From assembly GCA_020637595.1 (NCBI GenBank), contig JACKKE010000010.1:137216-201215 (forward strand): 64,000 nucleotides of DNA, given 5' to 3'. Source of the stretch: Rhodobacter sp. Its GTDB lineage: Bacteria > Pseudomonadota > Alphaproteobacteria > Rhodobacterales > Rhodobacteraceae. Below the pieces are notes generated by a model. It was given only the letters and a program-made list of their open reading frames with translations. It did not search any database and was not told the DNA's origin. Position numbers and translations under genes: made by a program. Shown here piece by piece: positions 50,223 through 58,647 of this stretch; position 1 is the stretch's first letter; every line of letters starts with the position of its first letter.

Positions 50223-51065
50223 TCAGCCGCGCGCCTCCTCCGCGCGCAGCGCCGCGTCGAGCAGGGCGTTGAACCGCTCTGCCTGTTCGATTTGCGGCGT
50301 GTGGCCGCAGCTCTCGAAAATCTCGAGCGAGGCGCCCGGGGTCAGGTCCTTGCAGGCAATGGACTGGGCGACCGGCAGCACCACGTCGTCCCGCCCGTGC
50401 ACGAACACCACCGGGCAGGCGATCGCCGCCAGAATCTCGCGGCTGCGCTGCCAGTATCGGGGTTTGATGCCGCGCAGGGTCAGGGTCGCCCGCAGAAACG
50501 CCAACAGACCCTTGCTCGCCCCCGCGCGCATGACATTGCGGGTGATGACCTGATGCAGCGCGGGCGACGGGGTGAAGCCGGGATGGAAGATGCCCTTGAT
50601 CTGCATCTCGACCGCCTTCTTGCCGGGCCGGTTCAGCACCTCGCCCAGCAACGGCAGGCTCATCACCCGGAAGGGCACGAACACCTCGGGGCCAGTCATC
50701 GCGGGGGCGGCCAGCACCAGCCCCGCCACCCGCCCGGGCGCCAGCCCGGCCATGCGGATGGCGATGGTCCCGCCCAGCGAGTTGCCGACCAGCAGCGCCC
50801 GCTCGATCCCCAGCGCATCCAGAAAGCGCAGGGCAAAGGCCGCGAGACTGTCGGGCTCGACAATGCCGGGGCCATCGTCGGACAGGCCGTGCCCGGGATA
50901 ATCCCAGGCGATCAGCCGGTGCCTGTCGCCCAGCGCGGCGACCTGCGGCTCAAAGAATTCGAGCGATCCGCCGATACCGCTGGACAGAAGGACCGGCAGC
51001 CCCGGCCCGCCGCTGTCCCGATAGCGGATGCGAAGGCCGTCAACCTCGGCAAAGGCGATGGTCAT
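50223..51065 (-). CDS. alpha/beta hydrolase
   Basis: This is a 280-residue alpha/beta-hydrolase. It shows the oxyanion stretch SSGIGGSLEFF, nucleophile elbow GNSLGG (Ser about residue 98), acid in GRDDVVLP (about 223) and catalytic His in SCGHTPQIEQ (about 251), so the triad is complete. It resembles 3-oxoadipate enol-lactonase and meta-cleavage hydrolases. Start 51065 (MTIAFAEVDG) is chosen because upstream codons overlap the SDR gene and are not family-like. Lies between the importer and the calA-like gene, all on the minus strand. Confidence 0.85.
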   Translation of the reverse strand: MTIAFAEVDGLRIRYRDSGGPGLPVLLSSGIGGSLEFFEPQVAALGDRHRLIAWDYPGHGLSDDGPGIVEPDSLAAFALRFLDALGIERALLVGNSLGGTIAIRMAGLAPGRVAGLVLAAPAMTGPEVFVPFRVMSLPLLGEVLNRPGKKAVEMQIKGIFHPGFTPSPALHQVITRNVMRAGASKGLLAFLRATLTLRGIKPRYWQRSREILAAIACPVVFVHGRDDVVLPVAQSIACKDLTPGASLEIFESCGHTPQIEQAERFNALLDAALRAEEARG

Positions 51066-51079
51066 GGCTCCCGCGCCCC

Positions 51080-51844
51080 TCAGGTATAGAGCGCGTCGAT
51101 GCCGCCATCGACCGGCAGGCTGATCCCGGCGACCCAGCGCGCGGCATCCGAGCACAGGAAGATCACCGGCGGCGCGATCTCATCGGGGATGGCGGGGCGC
51201 TTGATGTTGGCGGCGTCGGCGGCGACGCGCTCTTCGCCCAGCATCTGCACGAATTCGCCCAGGATCGGGGTCATGACCGGACCCGGCGCGACCGCGTTCA
51301 TGCGGATGTCGTGCTGCATGAACAGCTCATAGCCGCGCTTCTTCGTCCAGACGATCAGCGCCTCCTTGAAATACTGATAGCAGGTCTCTTGCGGCACCGG
51401 ATTCGCCGCCAGCCAGTCGGCGCCCTGAGCGAAACTTTCGGTCGCGGCCAGGGCCTTGTGCGCGTCCAGCCGTTGCGGCCAGTCATACCCCAGAATCGAG
51501 GCGACGTTGACCACCGCGCCGCCCTTGAGCGCGCCGACCAGCGATTCCGTCAGATGCCGCAGGCCCAGGTAATTCACCCGGGCCACCACGTCGCGGTCGG
51601 CCAACCCGGACACCCCGGCGCAGTTCACCAGCGCGTCGATCTTTTGCGGCAGTTCGCCAGCGGCGCGGTCGATGCTGGCCGGATCGGCCATGTCCACCCG
51701 GACAAACCCGTCCAGCGAGACCATCGGGTCGTTGCGGTCCATGCCGATCACCCGCGCACCGTGGAAGCGGGCGAGTCGCGCGACCTCGGATCCGATACCC
51801 GAGGACGCGCCGGTAACGACGATGGTTTTTCCCTGCAAAGTCAT
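51080..51844 (-). CDS. calA: coniferyl-alcohol dehydrogenase (CalA-like SDR)
   Basis: This is a 254-residue short-chain dehydrogenase with the NAD(P) loop GASSGIG (about residues 12-18), active-site Tyr156 and Lys160 (YQYFK), and the C-terminal PVDGGI. Long stretches agree with the CalA coniferyl-alcohol dehydrogenase of Pseudomonas as I remember it (e.g. CYQYFKEALIVW, RMNAVAPGPVMTPIL), a stronger match than to generic SDRs; the same family includes 3-alpha-hydroxysteroid dehydrogenase. It would oxidise an aromatic allylic alcohol to the aldehyde. The aldehyde dehydrogenase gene precedes it in the same operon. Start follows GGAAGGGAAA. Confidence 0.75.
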   Translation of the reverse strand: MTLQGKTIVVTGASSGIGSEVARLARFHGARVIGMDRNDPMVSLDGFVRVDMADPASIDRAAGELPQKIDALVNCAGVSGLADRDVVARVNYLGLRHLTESLVGALKGGAVVNVASILGYDWPQRLDAHKALAATESFAQGADWLAANPVPQETCYQYFKEALIVWTKKRGYELFMQHDIRMNAVAPGPVMTPILGEFVQMLGEERVAADAANIKRPAIPDEIAPPVIFLCSDAARWVAGISLPVDGGIDALYT

Positions 51845-51925
51845 GTTTTTCCCTTCCGTGGGCTGAGTCTGCCCGCCCACCTCCAAAGGGGGAGGTGGTG
51901 CCGGGTCTTGTCGGTGTGGGGTGGA

Positions 51926-53395
51926 TCAGAACGGGTAGGTGCGCGCCTCGGGCAGGGTGGTGACCCAGACCCATTGCGTGAACTCTTCCCAGATCGCGGG
52001 GCCCGAGATGCGCGTGCCGTTGCCTGAGCGTCCGCGCCCGCCGAATGGCGCATGGGGGCTTGCCGTCACCGTCTGGTCGTTGATGTGCAGATGGCCCACC
52101 CGCAGCCGGTTCCCCAGCGCCCGGGCGCGGCCCAGATCCTTGCCCAGCACCCCCGCCGTCAGGCCGAAGTCCGACAGGTTCGCCAGCCGCACCGCATCGT
52201 CGTCGCCGTCATAGGCCACCACCACCGCGACCGGGCCAAAGATCTCTTCCTCAAAGGCGCGCATCCCGGGCGTGACATCGGCCAGCACCGTGGCGGGGAA
52301 CATCGTGCCCTTGGCGGTGCCGCCCGCCAGCAGCCGCGCGCCCTTGGCCACGGCGTCCTGCACGATCCCCTCGATGCGGGTGGCCTCTTGCCCGGCGATC
52401 AGCGGCCCCAGCGCGACCTGTTCGGTCGCCGGGTCGCCCACCGGCAGATGCGCGGCCTTGGCGGCCAGCGTATCGGCCAGCTTTCCCGCGATCGCCCTGG
52501 GTGCCAGGATCATCCCGGTTGCCATGCAGATCTGCCCCTGATGCAGCCAGGTGCCCCAGGCCGCGTTCGAGGCGGCGCTGTCGAAATCGGCATCCTCCAT
52601 CACGATCAGCGCGTTCTTGCCACCCAGCTCCAGTTGCACCCGCTTCAGGTTGCGGCCACAGGCCTCGCCGACCTTGGCGCCAACCTCGGGCGAGCCGGTG
52701 AAGCTGACCATCGCGATGTTCGGATCCTCGCACATTGCCGCACCGACATCGCCGCCACCGGGCACGATATGCAGGCAGCCCTGGGGCAGACCGGCCTCTT
52801 CAAAGACGCGGGCGATCATCACCCCGCCCGAAATCGGCGTGCGCGGGTCGGGCTTGTGCACCACGGTGTTGCCGGTGGCCAGCGCGGCGGCGATGGCACG
52901 GATCGACAGGATCAGCGGAAAGTTGAAGGGCGAGATGACACCGATCACGCCATGCGGCACGCGGATCGCTTCCTCATGCCGGCCGTCCTGGCTGGGCAGG
53001 ATGCGGCCCGCGGGTTCCAGCGCGGCCACGGCGGCGGCACGCAGGAATCCCGCGCTGTGCTCCACCTCGATCCCGGCCTTGGGCGGGATCGAACCCGACT
53101 CGCGGATGATCCAGGGGATCAGCTCGTCGCCATTGGCCACCAGGATGTCGGCGGCCTTGTTCAGGATCGCCGCGCGGGCATCGGGCGGCAACGCGGCCCA
53201 GGCGGGCTGGGCCTCGGCCGCGGCGGCGGCGGCACGCGCCAGATCGGCGGGGCCGGCCTGGCCGACCTTGGCGACAAAGGCGCCATCGGCGGGCGCCGTC
53301 ACCTCGCTGGCGCGGCCGGTATCCGTCCAGCCGCTGGAATAGATGCGCCCCGTCCAGAGCCCCTCGTTCAGAAACGACTGTGCCGATCCGTCCAT
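51926..53395 (-). CDS. aromatic aldehyde dehydrogenase (benzaldehyde/coniferyl-aldehyde type)
   Basis: This is a 489-residue NAD(P)-dependent aldehyde dehydrogenase with catalytic Cys290 (HQGQICMATG) and general base Glu256 (LELGGKN). Its IWxGR-type start, HVLPGG-like HIVPGGGDVG and C-terminal HINDQ...PFGG are closest to XylC benzaldehyde dehydrogenase and vanillin dehydrogenases. It should convert the aldehyde made by the CalA-like enzyme, or another aromatic aldehyde, to the acid. Start 53395 follows GGGAGGG. First gene of the operon and divergent from the phenol-sensor regulator. Confidence 0.88.
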   Translation of the reverse strand: MDGSAQSFLNEGLWTGRIYSSGWTDTGRASEVTAPADGAFVAKVGQAGPADLARAAAAAAEAQPAWAALPPDARAAILNKAADILVANGDELIPWIIRESGSIPPKAGIEVEHSAGFLRAAAVAALEPAGRILPSQDGRHEEAIRVPHGVIGVISPFNFPLILSIRAIAAALATGNTVVHKPDPRTPISGGVMIARVFEEAGLPQGCLHIVPGGGDVGAAMCEDPNIAMVSFTGSPEVGAKVGEACGRNLKRVQLELGGKNALIVMEDADFDSAASNAAWGTWLHQGQICMATGMILAPRAIAGKLADTLAAKAAHLPVGDPATEQVALGPLIAGQEATRIEGIVQDAVAKGARLLAGGTAKGTMFPATVLADVTPGMRAFEEEIFGPVAVVVAYDGDDDAVRLANLSDFGLTAGVLGKDLGRARALGNRLRVGHLHINDQTVTASPHAPFGGRGRSGNGTRISGPAIWEEFTQWVWVTTLPEARTYPF

Positions 53396-53627
53396 GAAAT
53401 CCCTCCCAGAATTCGTCTGTCTGGCGGGCCGGATACCCTCCTCAAGGATCCGGGCCGCTGCGAAGTGGATTTGATGGATCTGGTGAAGTATCGAGCAAGC
53501 AGGAAGAGAGGAAACCTGACAAATTTCTTTCATACACTTGTTTTTATTGTATATATTTTTTTGAGTCGCGAATCTCCTGACTTCACTATTTAGTAAATAC
53601 TCGCAATCCACATACTGAATTGATGAA
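53396..53627. promoter_or_regulatory. AT-rich divergent promoter region of the aldehyde dehydrogenase and its regulator
   Basis: About 120 bases (53500-53627) are strongly AT-rich, with ATTGTATAT at 53546-53554. I looked on both strands for a sigma-54 promoter (GG at -24, GC at -12) in front of the aldehyde dehydrogenase and found no good match, which agrees with the missing sigma-54 contact loop in the divergent regulator. No clear inverted repeat of the XylR/DmpR enhancer type was resolved. Confidence 0.4.
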
Positions 53628-55289
53628 ATGAGCAAACGAATCTCCCTCACCGAGGCCTCGCGCCAGGCGCCCCGCATCCTGGCGCGCGGCGACAGCAAGC
53701 TGTTGGACGAAGGCGCGCCACCGACGCTGTCGGACCTCGCGGGTGCGCTGCAGTTCGCGTTGGGCGACGGCCGCATCTGGCTGAACGACGACCGCATGGT
53801 GATGATGCAGACCGCCTCGCTGGGGCAGTTGCGCAAGGAGATGATCGACGCCGTGGGCATCGACCAGACCCGCCGCATCTTTCGCCGCACGGGCTGGTAT
53901 CAGGGGATCCACCTGGCCGATGTGATCGCCAAACGGTTCCAGCAGCAGGATCTGACCGCCGCTCTGGCCGCCGGGCCGCGCATCCATACGATGGAGGGCT
54001 TCGTCAAGGTCACCACCAAGCGGTTCGAATTCGACGGTGCGCGCGGCCATTATCACGGCGAGTTCTACTGGCACGACAGCACCGAAGCGGTCGAGCATCT
54101 GACGCATTTCGGGGTCTGCGATTGCCCGGTCTGCTGGATGCTGATCGGCGTGCCCTCGGGCTATACCACCCGGCTGCTGGGCCACCCGGTGATCTTTCGC
54201 GAGATGGAATGCACCGGCATGGGCGCCGAACGCTGCGTCATTGTCGGTCGCAACGCCGAGGCCTGGGATGACGACGTGCCCGAACTGCAGGAGGTCGGCC
54301 TGACGCCGGTCCGCCCGCGCGGCAAACCGTGGAAGCCCCCGGTCGATCTGCCGGCCAAGCCCGCGGCCGAGACGCCCAGCGTGATCCAGGGCCGCTCGCC
54401 CGCCATCGCCCGCGCGCGGCGCCTCATCGAGCGTGTCGGCGGCTATGACGAACCCGTGCTGCTGCTGGGCGAGCCGGGCACAGGCAAGGAGCTGTTCGCC
54501 CGCCGCCTGCACGAGATCGGGCGCCACCCGGCAGCCTTTGTGACCGTAAGGCTGCTCGATGTTCGACAGCGAGGACACGAGACCGCCATTGCGACGCTCG
54601 ATTCCCAGTTCGAGCGCGCGCAGGGCGGAACACTGTTCCTCAACGACCTGCTCGCCCTGCCCCGCCCGCTGCAGGGTCACCTGGCGTTGCGCGTGCAACC
54701 GCGCGAGGGGCGGCGGATCGGTTTCCGGGTGGTCTCGGCCTGCAGCGGCCAGCCGCGCGAGGCGGTGCAGGCCGGGGCGTTCCGGGCCGATCTGTTCTAT
54801 CGCCTGTCGCTGCTGCCGGTGGTGCTGCCGCCTCTGCGCGAACGACGCGACGACCTGCCGATGCTGGTCGATCACTTCCTGACGCTGCATGCGCGCCGGC
54901 ATGGCAAACCCTTGCGCAAGATCGGCGGCGCGGCGATGGATTTGCTGCTGCGCTACGACTATCCGGGCAATGTGCGCGAACTGTCCAACCTGATCGAACG
55001 CGGTGTGATCTTTGCCGAACCGGCGGGCGATCTGGAAATCTCGCACCTCTTTGCCGGACTCGAGGAAATGCCCGAATTCGTCGAGGGTCTGCATGCACGC
55101 GGCGTGATCGTCCGCCGTAAACCCGATGGCAGCGCCGAGGGGCGCACGCTGCAAGACATCGAGATCGAGGCCTATACCAAGGCCCTGACCGAAGCGCGCG
55201 GCAATGTCTCGGCCGCGGCGCGCGCCCTGGGGCTGAGCCGCGCGCAACTGGACTATCGACTGCGCAAACTGGGGCTGGAGCCGTCCTGA
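53628..55289 (+). CDS. MopR/DmpR-like aromatic sensor regulator with degenerate AAA+ domain
   Basis: This 553-residue protein has XylR_N/V4R sensor (about 30-205), linker, AAA+ (about 250-470) and Fis-type helix-turn-helix (about 510-553) domains. Sensor residues match MopR in identity and spacing: His120 and Trp148 (MopR His106/Trp134, phenol contacts) and Cys169, Glu192, Cys195, Cys203 (MopR zinc site Cys155/Glu178/Cys181/Cys189). In the AAA+ domain Walker A is intact (GEPGTGKE, 281-288). The stretch from there to Walker B is shortened, has no GAFTGA loop, and Walker B reads LND (N339 D340) instead of the usual DE pair. The arginine-finger region FRADLFYRL is kept. It probably senses a phenolic compound but cannot engage sigma-54 in the usual way. 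Divergent from the aromatic aldehyde dehydrogenase operon. Confidence 0.88.
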   Translation: MSKRISLTEASRQAPRILARGDSKLLDEGAPPTLSDLAGALQFALGDGRIWLNDDRMVMMQTASLGQLRKEMIDAVGIDQTRRIFRRTGWYQGIHLADVIAKRFQQQDLTAALAAGPRIHTMEGFVKVTTKRFEFDGARGHYHGEFYWHDSTEAVEHLTHFGVCDCPVCWMLIGVPSGYTTRLLGHPVIFREMECTGMGAERCVIVGRNAEAWDDDVPELQEVGLTPVRPRGKPWKPPVDLPAKPAAETPSVIQGRSPAIARARRLIERVGGYDEPVLLLGEPGTGKELFARRLHEIGRHPAAFVTVRLLDVRQRGHETAIATLDSQFERAQGGTLFLNDLLALPRPLQGHLALRVQPREGRRIGFRVVSACSGQPREAVQAGAFRADLFYRLSLLPVVLPPLRERRDDLPMLVDHFLTLHARRHGKPLRKIGGAAMDLLLRYDYPGNVRELSNLIERGVIFAEPAGDLEISHLFAGLEEMPEFVEGLHARGVIVRRKPDGSAEGRTLQDIEIEAYTKALTEARGNVSAAARALGLSRAQLDYRLRKLGLEPS

Positions 55290-55623
55290 GCGCGCCTATG
55301 CCGGCTCTCGCACCAGCGCGCCACGCCGATCTCCCCGAACGACGGACGATTTCCATCCCGGGACTCGCACTCGCCAAGGGATTCCAGCGGGCAACGACGC
55401 CCGAGTCACATCGGCCATCGGCAAACGGGCATCGAGACCCACGCAACCACCGTCCCGGTCCGCCCAGGACCCGAAAAACCACAAGCCCCCTGAAACGCGA
55501 AAACCCGCGTGACGGACACCGCGTCAAACCATCAAAGGGAAGACACCAGCAGATCGATTCCGGCACCGGCCCCGCCGATCTGTCCGCCGGGGGATCACGC
55601 GGGGCCCCCGGGGCGGACATCCG
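55290..55623. other. 334-base convergent gap with terminator hairpin
   Basis: No gene is supported here. The region is moderately GC-rich without conserved reading frames. Its right end holds a long hairpin (55581-55619); the rest shows nothing recognisable. Confidence 0.5.
55581..55619. terminator. strong hairpin at the DUF3179 end
   Basis: TGTCCGCC-GGGGG pairs with CCCCC-GG-GGCGGACA, 13 base pairs with a two-base bulge around an 11-base loop. It sits 4 bases beyond the DUF3179 stop in a convergent gap, a good place for a terminator, though no T-run follows on either strand. Confidence 0.5.
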
Positions 55624-56775
55624 TCAGGTCGGGGCCTGACCGATCCGTTCCAGTCGCGCCGTCGGGTGAAAGAACTTCCACGAAAACCAGTATTCGTCGG
55701 ACAGCGCGACCGGCTCCAGATCGGCTTGGTTCGATCCCCCCGCCGCTTTGCCGCGCAGAGTCCAGACCGCGCCCGAACGCGCGTCGTGCAGCCGGTGATC
55801 GGCACCCAACTCCAGCGGGCCAATGTCGGCGGTGCGGAACGCGACCACCCCGCCACCGGCCGAAGCCAGGGTGATGCCGAGGTCGGGACGATGGACCACG
55901 CCCGCCGCGCGCAACGCATCGCGGCGGAAGGCCAGCGGCGGAAGGTCGGGCGACAGCAGGCCGATCACTGGGGTGCGGGCGGGCAGCGATCTGTCGCGCC
56001 GGGCGGCGCCCAGGCCCGGCGTCACCTCGCTCGCCATGATCTTGCGCCAGACGCCGGGGATCGGCAGTTCGAAATCGCGCAGGTCCTTTGCGGTGAAGGC
56101 GGCGAAGGGAGGCACCGGACCGCTCTCGCGCAGATCCTTCCAGGTCATGATCTGGAACGGGATCATCGTCAGCGCACTCGGATGCAGCCGACCGATAAGC
56201 GAGGAAAAGCTCGCCTGCTGGAAGAAGGTCTTCGTCTTGCGGTCGGCGACGATCATGTTGGCATTCTTGAACGAGGCGACGAAGAGCGGCCCGATCTCGG
56301 TGACATCGAAAGGAATGATGCTGCGGCACATGGCGCAAAAGGTCACCGCCACCACGCGGTCGCCGAAACGGTCGTTGATGATGTGATGGTGGATCAGGTG
56401 ATCGAGCGCATAGGCGCGCACCGTCCCGGCATAGTCGATCACGGCGATTTCCATATCGTCGCGCAGGGGCAGCGTGGCGGCCTCGGCCTGCGGCGGAAAG
56501 TCGATGGCCGGAAAAGCCACGGACTGGTGCATCCGGTAGGTCAGCACAATGGCGAGCGCCATCAGCACCAGCGGGCCGAGCAGTGCCCAGGGAAACGGAT
56601 CCTGCAGCAGGCCCCAGAGCAGGGTCAACGCGAAGATCCCCCAGGTGACGGGCTTGCGGATGAAGAGGTGCCAATAGAGCCATCTGACCGGAAAGGCCTC
56701 GATCAGCGCCATGTAGATTGCCGCCGTGCCGACCAGCAGCGCAACGAGGGCGAGCAGGTAGAAGAGTGCAATCAT
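55624..56775 (-). CDS. DUF3179-domain membrane-anchored protein
   Basis: This is a 383-residue protein with three to four N-terminal membrane helices (within residues 1-90) followed by a DUF3179 domain (about 110-370) with the hallmark FCAMCRSIIPF (about 148-158), whose two cysteines are C-x2-C. DUF3179 has no established function; the C-x2-C pair hints at metal or redox chemistry. Start 56775 overlaps the tetR stop by 4 bases (ATGA), so it is cotranscribed with and probably autoregulated by TetR. Confidence 0.8.
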   Translation of the reverse strand: MIALFYLLALVALLVGTAAIYMALIEAFPVRWLYWHLFIRKPVTWGIFALTLLWGLLQDPFPWALLGPLVLMALAIVLTYRMHQSVAFPAIDFPPQAEAATLPLRDDMEIAVIDYAGTVRAYALDHLIHHHIINDRFGDRVVAVTFCAMCRSIIPFDVTEIGPLFVASFKNANMIVADRKTKTFFQQASFSSLIGRLHPSALTMIPFQIMTWKDLRESGPVPPFAAFTAKDLRDFELPIPGVWRKIMASEVTPGLGAARRDRSLPARTPVIGLLSPDLPPLAFRRDALRAAGVVHRPDLGITLASAGGGVVAFRTADIGPLELGADHRLHDARSGAVWTLRGKAAGGSNQADLEPVALSDEYWFSWKFFHPTARLERIGQAPT

Positions 56776-57389
56776 GGACTTGGGTCTCCATCTTCGCGGG
56801 GCTGCAGGCGGGCGGGCAGCCCGGCGGCCAGAATGGGCTCGAGGCTGGTCGCGATCAGATCGGGCAGGCGCTCGGGCGCGATCCCGGTCAGCGGCGGCAG
56901 GCGCAGGATATAGCGGCCGAGCGCCACCCCGAGCACGACGCTCGCCACCTTGGCGGCGGTGTCGCCGGCGGACGCGCCCTCGCCGCAGAAGGCCGCAATG
57001 ACGGGCTGCACCTGGCCTGCGAAAACCGCGCGCAGCCGCTCGGCCGAGGGTTCGTGCGATGTGGCCGAGCGCAGCAGCGTCTGGAACTTCTCGCCGCTTT
57101 CGCGCGTTTCCCAGATCCGCACGAAATGGCCGGCCAGCCGCTCGGCCGCCGCACCTGGCGTCAGGCCGCGCAGTTCGGGCAGCATCAGGTCGAATTGCAC
57201 GACCGCCGTGAACAGCGCCTCTTTCGAGCCGAAATAGCGAATGACCAGGGCCGGGTCGCATTCCGCGCGCTCGGCGATGTCGCGCACCGAAGTCGCGGTG
57301 ACGCCCGCTTCGGCGAACAACGCGCGCGCCGCGTCTGCGATCCGGGCGCGGGTGCGCGCCGATCTGGTCGTTGGGGGGCTTTCTGTCAT
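56772..57389 (-). CDS. TetR-family transcriptional regulator
   Basis: This is a 205-residue repressor. The helix-turn-helix (about residues 15-60) contains VTATSVRDIAERAECDPALVIRYFGSK, the standard TetR recognition unit, and a C-terminal ligand domain of about 130 residues follows. Start at 57389 is just below two perfect operator palindromes. It is transcribed with the DUF3179 gene and opposite to the membrane protein/HupE pair, so it probably represses both transcripts. Ligand unknown. Confidence 0.9.
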   Translation of the reverse strand: MTESPPTTRSARTRARIADAARALFAEAGVTATSVRDIAERAECDPALVIRYFGSKEALFTAVVQFDLMLPELRGLTPGAAAERLAGHFVRIWETRESGEKFQTLLRSATSHEPSAERLRAVFAGQVQPVIAAFCGEGASAGDTAAKVASVVLGVALGRYILRLPPLTGIAPERLPDLIATSLEPILAAGLPARLQPREDGDPSP

Positions 57390-57400
57390 GGGACTATATT

Positions 57401-57414
57401 TCAACAAGTGTTGA
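57401..57414. promoter_or_regulatory. TetR operator 1
   Basis: TCAACA-AG-TGTTGA is a perfect 6-bp inverted repeat with a 2-base centre, 11 bases upstream of the tetR start. It overlaps a TTGACA that could be a -35 box for the plus-strand transcript (57411-57416). Confidence 0.8.
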
Positions 57415-57432
57415 CAATTGCAAGCATGGAAT

Positions 57433-57446
57433 TCAACGTGCGTTGA
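57433..57446. promoter_or_regulatory. TetR operator 2
   Basis: TCAACG-TG-CGTTGA is a perfect 6-bp inverted repeat related to operator 1 (TCAAC/GTTGA arms shared). The two centres are 32 bases apart, three helical turns, so two dimers could bind on the same face of the DNA. Confidence 0.8.
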
Positions 57447-57480
57447 CATTCTACCGTCGACCGCTTTCGGAGAGCCGATC

Positions 57481-58647
57481 ATGTCCGCCAGAACCACGAC
57501 GATCCTGACGATCCTGACGATTGCCTTCACCGGCTTTGCCGCGGCGCTCATTCTGGTCGGAACCCCGGCGGCGATCCTCCTTCTGGCGCTCACCACGCTC
57601 GCCCTCGCGGGTTGGCTCTGGACCGGCGACACCAAAGCGCCCACCGGGCTCATGGCGCCCTATCTCACGGTGCCACCGCTCTTCCTGGCGATGGGCTCGG
57701 CGCAATTTGCCGGCGGCTGGGTGACGCATCTGCAGGCGGATTACGCCGCCTGGTTCGATCCCGATTTTGCCTTTACCGGCGCGAACTGGTTCGTGTTGCT
57801 GGTCTGCATCCCCGCCTCGCTGGTGCTTTTCGGCGGTTACTTGCTGGCGCGAAACCAACCGGCCGGTTTCTTCATGGCGTGGTGGACGGCTCTGTTCGCC
57901 GTCGCCTCCGGCGTGATTCAGATCGCCGGCGCGGGGCTATGGCAGGCGCAACCGCTCGCCCTTCTGGCCAGCGGGTTCGGCCTCGCGCTGATCTTCGCGG
58001 GCCTCGCGATTGTGCAACGGCTGCTGCGCCCCCGGGCCGCCAGCGTCCCCGTTCCGGCCCCGTTTTCGACCCAGCGCCGCCTGCTCTGGGCCGTCCTTTT
58101 CGCCGCCGCGATGGTGGTCTACGGCGCCACGCTGTTTACCCAGGCCGGGCCACTGCCGGTGATCATCGTCGTCGGGTCGATGGTCGGCGGCATGCTCGGC
58201 TGGCTACTCACCACCTCGCGCCGCCCCGTCGACCCGACCTGGGCCGTGCCGCTGCTTCTGTTGCTGCTCACCCTGTTCTATCTGCATGTCGGCGAGGAAA
58301 CCCTGACCGATTTCAACGGCATGATCGCGACGATCACGGGTAAACCCTGGGCCGATGACGATTTCCTGCTGCTGATCGGCCTCTTGGGCCCCATCGTCTG
58401 GGTCTTCGCCGCCTGGAGCCTCTGGCACCGCCAGGCACTGGGCAATTTCATCTTCTGGTTCCTGATCGTCGGCATGATCCTCGGTGAGCCGACGCATCTG
58501 CTGATCTTCCCGATCCGGCTGATGGCGATCAACGGAGGCGGCTACGAATACGCCTCGGGCATGTATAGCGCGCTGTTTCCGATGATCCCGGCGATCGTCG
58601 CGCTGTTGCGCATCCTCAGCGACCATCGCGCGGCGCGCCTCGCGTGA
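57481..58647 (+). CDS. polytopic membrane protein of unknown function
   Basis: This is a 388-residue protein that is almost entirely membrane-embedded (about 11 hydrophobic helices) with short loops. No family motif was recognised. Charged or aromatic conserved-looking features are HLQADYAAWFD (about residue 89), EETLTDFNGM (about 275) and GEPTHLLIFP (about 338). The ATG at 57481 follows GGAGAG. It overlaps hupE by 4 bases (GTGA) and is divergent from tetR, whose two operators lie in its promoter. Transport or sensing role cannot be decided. Confidence 0.75.
   Translation: MSARTTTILTILTIAFTGFAAALILVGTPAAILLLALTTLALAGWLWTGDTKAPTGLMAPYLTVPPLFLAMGSAQFAGGWVTHLQADYAAWFDPDFAFTGANWFVLLVCIPASLVLFGGYLLARNQPAGFFMAWWTALFAVASGVIQIAGAGLWQAQPLALLASGFGLALIFAGLAIVQRLLRPRAASVPVPAPFSTQRRLLWAVLFAAAMVVYGATLFTQAGPLPVIIVVGSMVGGMLGWLLTTSRRPVDPTWAVPLLLLLLTLFYLHVGEETLTDFNGMIATITGKPWADDDFLLLIGLLGPIVWVFAAWSLWHRQALGNFIFWFLIVGMILGEPTHLLIFPIRLMAINGGGYEYASGMYSALFPMIPAIVALLRILSDHRAARLA

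Noticed and set aside
53396..53627. Sigma-54 promoter in front of the aldehyde dehydrogenase
   Set aside because: No GG-N10-GC with adequate flanks was found at a sensible distance on the minus strand, and the regulator lacks the sigma-54 contact loop.
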